From NCBI GenBank assembly GCA_030740435.1, contig JASLXG010000184.1:1-37100 (forward strand): a stretch of DNA of 37,100 nt, in the 5' to 3' direction. Position numbers and translations under genes: made by a program. The DNA comes from Alphaproteobacteria bacterium (GTDB taxonomy: Bacteria; Pseudomonadota; Alphaproteobacteria; UBA2966). The number at the start of each line of letters is the position of its first letter. The first letter of the stretch is position 1. Under the pieces are notes generated by a model that was not told the DNA's origin, searched no databases, and was given only the letters and a program-made list of their open reading frames with translations. Shown one piece after another: positions 23,282-31,620 of this stretch.

Positions 23282-24013
23282 CTAGTCGTCCTTGCCCCAT
23301 CCATCGTCCTTGGAAGGAGCCGCCATGTCCAGGTGGCAGGAACGGCAATCCACCTTTTCCTCTTCCATCCTGTCATGCAGCGCATCCATCACCGCCTCCT
23401 CGTCGAAGCCCTCGGGTAGCGTATGGACGATTCCCTGATGGCATTCGATGCAGGTGGTGCCCCACTTTTCGGCCAACCCGTGCATGGTGCGGGCCTGGAT
23501 ATCCTGCACCTGGCGGTTCATGTATTCGATGCCGTGGCAGTTCCGGCACTCCCGCGAATCAGTACCTACCATATCGTTCCAGACGTATCCCGCCAACTGC
23601 AACCGCTTGGCGTTGAACTCGCCCGGGGTGCTGATCGATCCCATCAGCCAGTGAAACAATTCGTTGGTCGCGCCGATCTTGCGGACGACCTTGTGAATCC
23701 ATTCCTTGGGCACGTGGCAGTCGGGGCACGAGGCCCGCACACCGGTGCGATTGGTGAAGTGCGCCGATTTACGGTATTCCCGGTAAACGTTCTCCTCCAT
23801 GACATGGCAGGATATGCAAAAGGTCTCGGTGCTGGTGGCCTCCAAACTCCAATTGAAGGCGCCCCAAAAGAGTATGCCGGCCACGAACGCGGCTAGGATC
23901 GCAGATAGCGGACGGCTGCTGACGGTGGTTTGCAAGAACCGCAATAGCACGACCAGCCATTCCGGTCGCGCCCACGACCGGCGCAATATCTGGCTCTCTT
24001 CGCGTCCCGCCAT
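23282..24013 (-). CDS. napC: NapC/NirT-type cytochrome c with five haem sites
   Basis: A 243-residue membrane-anchored multihaem cytochrome. One N-terminal membrane helix (about 36-56) is followed by CxxCH motifs at 66-70, 96-100, 156-160, 188-192 and 223-227. The first four and the spacing match tetrahaem NapC/NirT quinol dehydrogenases (FCISCH-ME, SCPDCHVPK, CRNCH, CIECHQGI-H-LP). The fifth, DCRSCH, lies in a short acidic tail beyond the normal end, giving a pentahaem form that differs from TorC because no large extra domain is present. It should take electrons from quinol and pass them to the dihaem cytochrome encoded 55 nt downstream. It is the first gene of the run, divergent from maeB. 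Confidence 0.85.
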   Translation of the reverse strand: MAGREESQILRRSWARPEWLVVLLRFLQTTVSSRPLSAILAAFVAGILFWGAFNWSLEATSTETFCISCHVMEENVYREYRKSAHFTNRTGVRASCPDCHVPKEWIHKVVRKIGATNELFHWLMGSISTPGEFNAKRLQLAGYVWNDMVGTDSRECRNCHGIEYMNRQVQDIQARTMHGLAEKWGTTCIECHQGIVHTLPEGFDEEAVMDALHDRMEEEKVDCRSCHLDMAAPSKDDGWGKDD

Positions 24014-24148
24014 TTCCCCCCGGGGGCTTGCTTCGCCGCCTGTTTACCGTGACAGCTAAGCCTCGCAAAATCAATGCCCTAGCCCGCAATCAGCACTTCC
24101 CAGAAACCGCGACAGGGTTAACATGGAAGCTGCAACAGGAGCATCGCC

Positions 24149-26440
24149 ATGGACAACCAAATCACCCAGCAAGCGCTCGACTATCATCGCCGCCCCGCCC
24201 CGGGCAAGCTCACCGTCACGCCGACCAAGCCGCTGGGCAACCAGCGCGACCTGGCGCTGGCCTATTCGCCGGGCGTGGCGGCGGTCTGTGACGCCATCGT
24301 GGCCGACAACGCGGCAGCCTTCGAGATGACCGTGCGGGGCAATCTGGTGGCCGTGGTCAGCAATGGATCGGCGGTCCTGGGGCTCGGCGATATCGGGCCG
24401 CTGGCCGCCAAGCCGGTGATGGAGGGCAAGGCGGTTCTGTTCAAGAAATTCGCCGGCATCGACGTTTTCGACCTCGAGATCGACGCCACCGACCCCGACC
24501 GGCTGGTCGAGATCGTGGCGGCGCTGGAGCCCACCTTCGGCGCCATCAACCTCGAGGACATCAAGGCCCCGGATTGCTTCGTGGTGGAGCGCGAGTTGCG
24601 CCGGCGCATGAACATACCGGTTTTCCATGACGACCAGCACGGCACCGCCATCGTGGCCAGCGCGGCGTTGAAAAATGGACTGGCCGTGGTGGAGAAGGAC
24701 ATCGGCGAGATCAAGCTGGTCTCGACCGGCGGCGGCGCCGCCGGCATAGCCTGCCTCGACCTGATGGTGGCGCTGGGGCTTCGGCGCGAGAACGTCGTGC
24801 TGGTCGATCACCTGGGCGTCGTCTTTGCCGGCCGCGACCAGGAGATGACGGCCGAGAAGGCGGCCTACGCCGTGGCCACCGAGGCCCGCGACCTCGACCA
24901 GGTGATCGGCGGGGCCGACGTTTTCCTCGGCCTCTCGGCACCCGGCGTGCTGCTTCCCGAGATGGTGGCCCGGATGGCCGAGCGGCCGCTCATTCTGGCG
25001 CTGGCCAACCCCACGCCCGAGATCCTGCCCGAGGACGTGCACGCCGTGCGGCCCGACGCGGTGATGGCGACGGGGCGTTCGGACTACCCCAACCAGGTCA
25101 ACAACGTGCTCTGTTTTCCCTTCCTTTTCCGTGGCGCCCTGGACGTCGGTGCCACGGCCATCAACGAGGAGATGAAGCTGGCCTGCACCACGGCCATTGC
25201 CGAATTGGCCAAGGCCGAATCCTCGGAAGTGGTGGCCCGGGCCTACAGCGGCGCCGAGAGCCTGACCTTCGGCCCCGACTATCTCATCCCCAAGCCTTTC
25301 GATCCCCGCCTGATCGTCGAAATCGCCCCCGCCGTGGCCCAGGCGGCGATGGCCAGCGGCGTGGCGACACGGCCGATCGCCGACTTCGACCAGTATCGCG
25401 ATCAGTTGTCGCGTTTCGTCTTCCGCTCGGGCACGCTGATGAAACCGGTTTTTGCCCAGGCCAAGCAGGACGCCCGCCGCCTGGTTTATGCCGAAGGCGA
25501 GGACCCGCGCGTGCTGCGGGCCGTCCAGGTGGTAATCGACGAGGGCCTGGCCCGGCCCACCCTGGTCGGCCGCCCCGAGGTCATCGCGGGGCAGATCGAG
25601 GCCTTGGGATTGCGGCTGCGGCCGGACCATGATTTCGAACTCGTAAACCCCAACGACAACCCGCGCTACGAGGACTTCTGCGGCCACTACCACGGCCTGA
25701 TGGAACGCAAGGGCGTCTCGCCGGAAGCGGCGCGAACCATCGTGCGCACCAATACCACGGTGATCGCCTCGCTGTTGCTGGCCCGGGGCAAGGCCGATGC
25801 CATGATTTGCGGTACCTATGGCCAATACCTCTGGCACCTGCGCTACGTGCTCGACGTCATCGGCAAGGCGGCCGGGGTGACCGAGGCGGCGGCACTCGGC
25901 GTGCTGATCCTCGACAAGGGCACCTATTTCTTTTGCGATACCCACGTCAAAGCGGAGCCCACGGCGGAAGAGATGGTCGAGGCCACGATGATGGCCGCCG
26001 AAGAGGTGCGGCGCTTCGGCATCGAGCCCCGTGTGGCCTTTCTCTCGCACTCCAATTTCGGCTCCGCCGAGACGCCGTCGGCGCGCAAGGTGCAGGCGGC
26101 GGTGCGCCTTCTGGCCCAGCGCCGGCCCGACTTCGAGTTCGAGGGCGAAATGCACGCCGATGCCGCCCTCGACGAGAAGCTCCGCCGCCGCCTCTTTCCC
26201 AACTCGCGCCTCGAGGGCCAGGCCAACCTTCTCATGCTGCCTTCGCTGGACGCCGCCAACAACGCCTTCAACCTGCTCAAGGTGCTGGGCGACGGCCTGC
26301 CGGTGGGACCCATACTGCTGGGCGCCGCCAAGCCGGCCCACATCGTCACGCCATCGATCAGCGCCCGGGGCATCGTCAACATGAGCGCCATTTCCGGCGT
26401 CGACGCCCAACTCGATTTCAGCGCCGCCGGCAGCGGTTGA
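24149..26440 (+). CDS. maeB: NADP-dependent malic enzyme with C-terminal phosphotransacetylase-like domain
   Basis: A 763-residue MaeB-type enzyme converting malate to pyruvate and CO2 with NADP+. The N-terminal malic domain shows [10 protein letters not shown] with the catalytic Tyr (about 38), [21 protein letters not shown] with the catalytic Lys, metal ligands in [12 protein letters not shown], and [11 protein letters not shown]. The nucleotide site is [10 protein letters not shown] (about 191-200). From about 430 a phosphotransacetylase-like domain follows ([40 protein letters not shown]), which in such enzymes senses acetyl-CoA and is not catalytic. ACAGGAGC lies 8-9 nt before the ATG. 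The UbiD gene begins 52 nt downstream, so maeB may lead the catabolic operon. Confidence 0.92.
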   Translation: MDNQITQQALDYHRRPAPGKLTVTPTKPLGNQRDLALAYSPGVAAVCDAIVADNAAAFEMTVRGNLVAVVSNGSAVLGLGDIGPLAAKPVMEGKAVLFKKFAGIDVFDLEIDATDPDRLVEIVAALEPTFGAINLEDIKAPDCFVVERELRRRMNIPVFHDDQHGTAIVASAALKNGLAVVEKDIGEIKLVSTGGGAAGIACLDLMVALGLRRENVVLVDHLGVVFAGRDQEMTAEKAAYAVATEARDLDQVIGGADVFLGLSAPGVLLPEMVARMAERPLILALANPTPEILPEDVHAVRPDAVMATGRSDYPNQVNNVLCFPFLFRGALDVGATAINEEMKLACTTAIAELAKAESSEVVARAYSGAESLTFGPDYLIPKPFDPRLIVEIAPAVAQAAMASGVATRPIADFDQYRDQLSRFVFRSGTLMKPVFAQAKQDARRLVYAEGEDPRVLRAVQVVIDEGLARPTLVGRPEVIAGQIEALGLRLRPDHDFELVNPNDNPRYEDFCGHYHGLMERKGVSPEAARTIVRTNTTVIASLLLARGKADAMICGTYGQYLWHLRYVLDVIGKAAGVTEAAALGVLILDKGTYFFCDTHVKAEPTAEEMVEATMMAAEEVRRFGIEPRVAFLSHSNFGSAETPSARKVQAAVRLLAQRRPDFEFEGEMHADAALDEKLRRRLFPNSRLEGQANLLMLPSLDAANNAFNLLKVLGDGLPVGPILLGAAKPAHIVTPSISARGIVNMSAISGVDAQLDFSAAGSG

Positions 26441-26492
26441 GTTGTCGCTGGCAGCCACCTATCGTGTCGCCAGACAGAAAAGGGAGATGACC

Positions 26493-28067
26493 ATGTCAGA
26501 CGCGGTGCGCCGGAACGCCGCCAACGAGCGCGACAGCTCCAGCCTGCGCACCACTATCGAGTGGCTGCGCGACGAGGGCCACCTGATCGAAACCGAGAAG
26601 GAGGTCAACCCCGACCTCGAGCTCACCGGCATCCAGAAGCACCTCGACGGCGGACCACCGATCCTCTTCCACAACGTCAAAGGCAAGCCCCACGCCCGGG
26701 CCATCACCAACCTTTTCTCCGACATCACCGTGATCGACAGCATGTTCGGCTTCGACGGTCCCGTCGACCGCACCCGCAAGATCGCGGCCGCCTTTTCCGA
26801 TCCCCTCAAGCCGGCCGAGATCGGCCAGGACGAGGCGCCCTGCCAGGAACACATCATCACCGAGAACATCGACGTCAACGAGTGGATCACGGCCATCCGC
26901 CACACAGCCCTTGAGCCCGAGCTGACCGTGGGTTCGGGCATCCGCTGCGTCGTCGGGCCCTATTTCGACGGCGGCAGCGACCTCGGCTACAATCGCATGA
27001 ACTTCCGCTGGGGCGACGTCGGCACCTTCCAGATCTCGCCCGGCTCGCACATGTGGCAGGTGCTGACCAAGCACTACAAGGACGATGAACCCATCCCGCT
27101 GACCATGTGCTTTGGCGTACCGCCGGCATGCACGCTGCTGGCCGGGGCCGGCTTCGACTACGTCATCCTGCCCAAGGGCTGCGACGAGATCGCCGTGGCC
27201 GGGGCGATCCAGGGCTCACCCATCCGCCTGGTCAAGGCCCGCACCGTCGACGCCTGGGCCCTGGCCGATTCCGAATACGTACTCGAAGGCCACCTGCACC
27301 AGCGCGACAAGCGCTACGAGACCGCCGAGGCCGAGGAGAAGAACGTCCAGGGCAAGACCTTCTTCCACCCCGAATGGGCCGGCTACATGGGCAAGGCGTA
27401 CAAGACCTCGACTTTCCACGTCAGCGCCATCACCATGCGCAAGCCGGAATCCCGGCCCATCATCTTTCCCCTCGGCGTTCACACCTCGGACGACAGCAAC
27501 ATAGACACCACGGTGCGCGAGGCCGCCATCTTCGAGCTTTGCGAGCGTTTGCAGCCGGGCATCGTGACCGACGTCCACATCCCCTTCTGCATGACCGACT
27601 GGGGCGGCGCCATCATCCAGGTCAAGAAGCGCAACTCCATCGAGGAGGGCTGGCAACGCAACTTCATGGCGGCCATTCTCTCGTGCTCCCAGGGCATGCG
27701 CCTGGTCATCGCCGTCAGCGAGGACGTCGACATCTATTCCATGGACGACATCATGTGGTGCCTGACCACGCGGGTGAATCCCAAGACCGACATTTTGAAT
27801 CCGCTGCCCGGCGGTCGCGGCCAGACCTTCATGCCGGCCGAGCGCATGACCGCCGGCGAAAAGGCCTGGACGGCCTCGAATACGGTCTTCGAAGGCGGCA
27901 TGGGCATCGACGCTACGGTGCCCTACGGCTACGAGCAGGACTTCCACCGGCCCGTCTACCCCGTCGACCGGGTCAAGCTCGAGGACTTCTTTTCGGACGA
28001 AGACATCGAGCGGGCCAAGGCACGCATGCAGGGCTGGGTGCTGTCGCTGGCCAGGACGGGGCGCTAG
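26493..28067 (+). CDS. UbiD family prenyl-FMN-dependent decarboxylase
   Basis: A 524-residue UbiD-family (de)carboxylase, near the usual length, acting on an unsaturated or aromatic acid with prenylated FMN and a metal in the cytoplasm. Recognisable segments are EVNPDLELTGIQKHLDGGPPILFHNVKG, the prFMN/metal region NRMNFRWGDVGTFQISPGSHMW, GFDYVILPKGCDEIAVAGAIQGSPIRLVKARTVD (with the DE active-site region), and LTTRVNPKTDILNPLPGGRGQ. The ATG at 26493 was chosen because AGGGAG lies 6 nt upstream; an ATG at 26487 abuts that site. No ubiX is in the window. The next gene is a class III CoA-transferase 14 nt downstream, so the substrate may be a CoA thioester, as in phthaloyl-CoA decarboxylase. Confidence 0.87.
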   Translation: MSDAVRRNAANERDSSSLRTTIEWLRDEGHLIETEKEVNPDLELTGIQKHLDGGPPILFHNVKGKPHARAITNLFSDITVIDSMFGFDGPVDRTRKIAAAFSDPLKPAEIGQDEAPCQEHIITENIDVNEWITAIRHTALEPELTVGSGIRCVVGPYFDGGSDLGYNRMNFRWGDVGTFQISPGSHMWQVLTKHYKDDEPIPLTMCFGVPPACTLLAGAGFDYVILPKGCDEIAVAGAIQGSPIRLVKARTVDAWALADSEYVLEGHLHQRDKRYETAEAEEKNVQGKTFFHPEWAGYMGKAYKTSTFHVSAITMRKPESRPIIFPLGVHTSDDSNIDTTVREAAIFELCERLQPGIVTDVHIPFCMTDWGGAIIQVKKRNSIEEGWQRNFMAAILSCSQGMRLVIAVSEDVDIYSMDDIMWCLTTRVNPKTDILNPLPGGRGQTFMPAERMTAGEKAWTASNTVFEGGMGIDATVPYGYEQDFHRPVYPVDRVKLEDFFSDEDIERAKARMQGWVLSLARTGR

Positions 28068-28081
28068 CGGGAGAAGCGGCC

Positions 28082-30466
28082 ATGCTGGCCGGCCTCCGGG
28101 TCCTCGACCTTGCCGGCCCGTTGGGCTGGCTGGCAGCCCGCTTGCTGGCCGACCTGGGGGCGGACGTCGTCCGCCTCGAACCTCCCGGCTTGCCCCGCGA
28201 CGTCACCTGGCGGGCCAACAACGTCAACAAGCGTCTAGAGGAAATCGATCCCTTCGTCCCCGGGAACCGGGGGCGGGTCGAGGAATTCCTGGCCGGGGTC
28301 GACATCCTGATCGAGACCATTACCCCGGGATCGCCCGAGGCCGCAGAATTCGACCCCTACCGCCTGGCCGCCGCCCACCCTCGGCTGGTCCACGTCTCGA
28401 TCACGCCTTTCGGACGCACCGGACCGCGCGCCCAGTGGCCGGCCAGCGACCTCGAGATCATGGCGGCCGGTGGGGCGCTCTCGCTGGCCGGCGAGCCCGA
28501 GGGGGCGCCGACCCGGGTGACGGCGCCGCAATCGGGCGGCTGGGCTGGCGCCCACGGTGCTGCAGGAGCGCTGATCGCGCTCACCGAATGCCGGACCAGC
28601 GGCCGTGGCCAGCACGTCGACGTCTCGGCCCAGTCGGCAGTGATCATGGCGCTGGCGCATGCGCCCGCCTTCTGGGACGTGCTGGGCACGGTGGCGACAC
28701 GGGCCGGGGCCTACGTCACCGGGCGCTCGGTGGCAGGGGCGCGCTACCGGGCTTTCTGGCCCTGCCGCGACGGCTATTTGAACTTCGTGCTCTATGGCGG
28801 TGCCGCCGGGCGCAGCACCAACAAGGGCTTGCTGGCCTGGATGCATGAGGCGGGTGCCGAGCTTGGCGCGTTGGCCGAAGTCGATTGGGAATCTTTCGAC
28901 CCAACCAGGCTGAACCAGGACGAAGTCGACCGCCTGGAGGCGGTGATCGCAGCCTTCCTGCGAGACGTGAGCAAAGCCGAGTTTCTGGCCCAGACCACGG
29001 CCCGCGGCATGATGGGCTATCCGGTCTTCGACGTCGGCGATATCGCCGGTGATCCCCAGCTGGCGGCAAGGAAGTTCTGGCAGGAGGTGAGCGACGCCAA
29101 GGGCCGTAGCGAGCACCACTGCGGCAGTTTCGCCGTCATCGACGGCCAGCGGCTCAAGCTGCGGCACGCCCCGGGCACGACAGCCGGTGGAGCCTGGCCG
29201 CCAAGCGGGGTGGGCGAATCCGGGTCCGGTCCGCGCGGGTCGGCGCTCGGGGACCTCAAGGTGGTCGAATTCGGAGGCTACGCCGCCGGGCCACAGGTGG
29301 GTAAGATCATGGCCAACTATGGTGCCGAAGTGGTGCACCTGGAGGCGGCCGACCGGCCTGACGGTTTTCGCCTTCAGTACCCGCCCTATCCCGACAACCG
29401 GCCGGGCATCAACCGCAGCGGCTGCTTTGCGCTGTTCAACGATTCCAAGTGCGGCGTCACCGTCGACGTCAAGAAGCCGGCCGGGCTGGAACTCGCCCGC
29501 CGCCTGGTGGACTGGGCCGACGTGGTGGTCGAGAACATGCGGCCCGGCGTTATCGACCGCTTGGGGCTCGGTTACGCCGGTTTTGCCGAGAGCAACCCGG
29601 GGTTGGTCATGTTGTCGACCTGCAACATGGGCCAGACCGGGCCGCGGGCCAAGATGCCGGGGTTCGGCACCATGCTCTCGGCACTGGCCGGCTTCTGCGG
29701 CCTGACCGGCGAGCCCGACGGCCCGCCCATGCTGCTCTACGGGCCCTACATCGATTTCGTGGCGGCTCTCCTTGGCCTCTCGGCGGTGCTGGCGGCCCTG
29801 GATCGACGCCGGCAGAGCGACCATGGCGCGTACATCGATCTGGCCCAATACGAAACCGGGCTTCTCTTCCTGGCCGGCCCGCTGCTCCAGTTTCAGGAAA
29901 GCGGCGCCGTGCTTTACCGCCAGGGGAACCGCGACCCTGAGGCCGTGCCCCACGGCACCTACCGCGCCGCCGACGGCCACTGGGTCGCTCTTTCCTGCTG
30001 GTCGGACGCCCAGTTCGCCGCCCTGGCGGCAGCCCTGGGCGAGCCAGGGGCGGCCCGAGACGAACGCTTCCGGACGGCGGCGGCGCGCCGACGCCGGGCT
30101 GCCGAGCTCGATATCCTGGTTGCCGCCTGGTGCGCCGCCCGGCCGGTCAAGGCCATCGTCGACGCCCTTCGCGAGGCGGCGGTTCTCGTCTATCCTGTCA
30201 ACGACATGCGGGATCTATTTCACGACGAGCAGATCCGGGCCGGCGGCACCTGGCAGATGCGGCCCCACGACGAGATGGGCGACATTGCCTGCTACCTGCC
30301 GGCCATGGCGCTTTCAGCCACGCCTGGAACGGTGGCCGGGCCGGCACCCCTGCTGGGCGAGCACAACGGCCATGTCTTTTCGGAGCTTCTGGGATTGAGC
30401 GAGGAGGAAATCGAGGCCTATCGGGCTCAAGGCGTTTTCGGCGACCGCGACCGGCTCAGCGCCTAG
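28082..30466 (+). CDS. Fused two-domain class III (CaiB/BaiF) CoA-transferase
   Basis: A 794-residue protein made of two CaiB/BaiF domains in tandem. The first starts LAGLRVLDLAGPLGWLAARLLADLGADVVRLEPP, with HVSITPFGRTGP and HVDVSAQSAVIMAL. The second starts near residue 386 with LGDLKVVEFGGYAAGPQVGKIMANYGAEVVHLE, with NMRPGVIDRLGLGY, STCNMGQTGPRA and YIDLAQYETGLLFL. Single-domain members are about 400 residues and dimerise as interlocked rings. The catalytic Asp expected shortly after VDVS is Ser in domain 1 and Glu in domain 2, so activity may be altered or confined to one half. GGGAGAAG precedes the ATG. It lies next to UbiD and a TRAP carrier, which suggests CoA activation of the imported acid. 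Confidence 0.87.
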   Translation: MLAGLRVLDLAGPLGWLAARLLADLGADVVRLEPPGLPRDVTWRANNVNKRLEEIDPFVPGNRGRVEEFLAGVDILIETITPGSPEAAEFDPYRLAAAHPRLVHVSITPFGRTGPRAQWPASDLEIMAAGGALSLAGEPEGAPTRVTAPQSGGWAGAHGAAGALIALTECRTSGRGQHVDVSAQSAVIMALAHAPAFWDVLGTVATRAGAYVTGRSVAGARYRAFWPCRDGYLNFVLYGGAAGRSTNKGLLAWMHEAGAELGALAEVDWESFDPTRLNQDEVDRLEAVIAAFLRDVSKAEFLAQTTARGMMGYPVFDVGDIAGDPQLAARKFWQEVSDAKGRSEHHCGSFAVIDGQRLKLRHAPGTTAGGAWPPSGVGESGSGPRGSALGDLKVVEFGGYAAGPQVGKIMANYGAEVVHLEAADRPDGFRLQYPPYPDNRPGINRSGCFALFNDSKCGVTVDVKKPAGLELARRLVDWADVVVENMRPGVIDRLGLGYAGFAESNPGLVMLSTCNMGQTGPRAKMPGFGTMLSALAGFCGLTGEPDGPPMLLYGPYIDFVAALLGLSAVLAALDRRRQSDHGAYIDLAQYETGLLFLAGPLLQFQESGAVLYRQGNRDPEAVPHGTYRAADGHWVALSCWSDAQFAALAAALGEPGAARDERFRTAAARRRRAAELDILVAAWCAARPVKAIVDALREAAVLVYPVNDMRDLFHDEQIRAGGTWQMRPHDEMGDIACYLPAMALSATPGTVAGPAPLLGEHNGHVFSELLGLSEEEIEAYRAQGVFGDRDRLSA

Positions 30467-30493
30467 CGGTGCCACAGCCCACATGCCCACCAG

Positions 30494-30512
30494 GGCCGCC
30501 GTCAGAGCGGCC
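30494..30512 (+). repeat. 6-bp hairpin between CoA-transferase and TAXI genes
   Basis: GGCCGC / GCGGCC with a 7-nt loop in the 77-nt gap before the TAXI gene. There is no following T-tract. It could be an mRNA processing or attenuating structure that sets the receptor level, or it could be chance in GC-rich sequence. Confidence 0.35.
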
Positions 30513-30543
30513 GGAACAGTAGACAACAACGAGGGAGAATCCA

Positions 30544-31551
30544 ATGAAAACGATACGAGTTTTTGCCGCTTTGTCGTTGGTCATGGCGACCGTCATCGGG
30601 ACCGCCGAGGCCCAAAGCAAATACAACCTGACCCTATCCGGGGCCAGCCCGGGCGGGCTCTGGTCGAAGATCGGGGCCGGCATCGACGCCGCCATCGCGG
30701 CCGCCTACCCGGGCTCGACGGTGACCTATCAGACCTCGTCGGGCGGACTGGCCAACGTGCCGCTGGTGTCCAAGGGCAGCGTGCCCATGGGTCTGGCCAC
30801 CGACGGCGAGCTGACGGTGGCCTGGACCGGCCAGGCGCCCTTCAAGTCGGCCATGAAGAACGTCCGCGTGCTGTTCCGGGCCTATACCCCGGCGGCTCGC
30901 TTTCAGGCCACCCATCTGCTCCTGAATAAGGATTTCGCCGACAAGTACGGCATCGCCTCGCTGGCCGATCTCAAGGCCAAGAAACCGCCGGTACGCATGG
31001 CCATCAATCGGCGCGGCAACATGGACAGCGTGGTCAGCGCCATGGTCATGGCGGAGGTCGGCATCCCGCTGGCCGACATCAAGGGCTGGGGCGGCCAGGT
31101 GGTCAACGCGGCCTCCAAGGAAATCGTCTCCTTGATGCTCGACCGGCGCATCGATTTCGCCAACTACGGGATCGCCTACAAGCACCCCACCGTGCGCCAG
31201 ATCGCCAAGGGTGTGACGCCGGTGCTGCTCGACATTCCGGCCTCCGTGGTCAAAACCGTGGCCGGCAAACTGGGCGGCGAGCCCTGCGCCTTCAAGCAGG
31301 GCGACTACGCCTTCGCCAGCGCCAGGATCAACTCGATCTGCATCGGAGCGGTAATCGTGGCCAACGCCAACATGCCGGACGCCACGGCCTACGCCGTCAC
31401 CAAGGCGCTGCACACCCAGATCGAAGCCTTCAAGAACAAGTCGCACCGCCTGATCAAGAAGACCGCGACGGCCAAGACGCTCTCGACCCCGGCCATCGCG
31501 CCTTTCCATCCGGGCAGCGTCAAGTACCTCAAGGAAGCGGGGCTGATGTAG
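30544..31551 (+). CDS. TAXI family TRAP transporter solute-binding protein
   Basis: A 335-residue periplasmic receptor with a clear signal peptide (MKTIRVFAALSLVMATVIGTAEA, cleaved before QSKYN). The TAXI-type start YNLTLSGASPGGLWSKIGAGIDAAIAAAYPGSTVTYQTSSGGLANVPLVSKGSVPMGLATDGE is evident, then VLFRAYTPA and DLKAKKPPVRMAINRRGNMDS. TAXI receptors deliver ligands, often carboxylates, to fused TRAP permeases. The ligand is unknown and is probably the acid consumed by the surrounding decarboxylase genes. GAGGGAGAA lies about 6 nt before the ATG. The fused permease follows after 69 nt. Confidence 0.88.
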   Translation: MKTIRVFAALSLVMATVIGTAEAQSKYNLTLSGASPGGLWSKIGAGIDAAIAAAYPGSTVTYQTSSGGLANVPLVSKGSVPMGLATDGELTVAWTGQAPFKSAMKNVRVLFRAYTPAARFQATHLLLNKDFADKYGIASLADLKAKKPPVRMAINRRGNMDSVVSAMVMAEVGIPLADIKGWGGQVVNAASKEIVSLMLDRRIDFANYGIAYKHPTVRQIAKGVTPVLLDIPASVVKTVAGKLGGEPCAFKQGDYAFASARINSICIGAVIVANANMPDATAYAVTKALHTQIEAFKNKSHRLIKKTATAKTLSTPAIAPFHPGSVKYLKEAGLM

Positions 31552-31620
31552 CCGTCAGCGTGCAGAACGTCCAATCCGGCGGGCCGATCTGAGCGGCCCG
31601 CCGCCGGGGCGCCGGGTGCC

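Noticed and set aside
24014-24148. FNR-type box upstream of napC
   Set aside because: Only one half-site (TTGAT on the minus strand near 24069-24073) is present; the second half (ATCAA) is missing at the required spacing.
24071-26458. A 795-codon minus-strand frame opposite maeB
   Set aside because: It is an antisense shadow of MaeB, which has full-length family motifs on the plus strand.
27107-28081. In-frame upstream extension of the CoA-transferase
   Set aside because: It overlaps the UbiD gene in another frame and is Arg/His-rich nonsense. The CaiB domain begins at the ATG at 28082 with its own ribosome-binding site.
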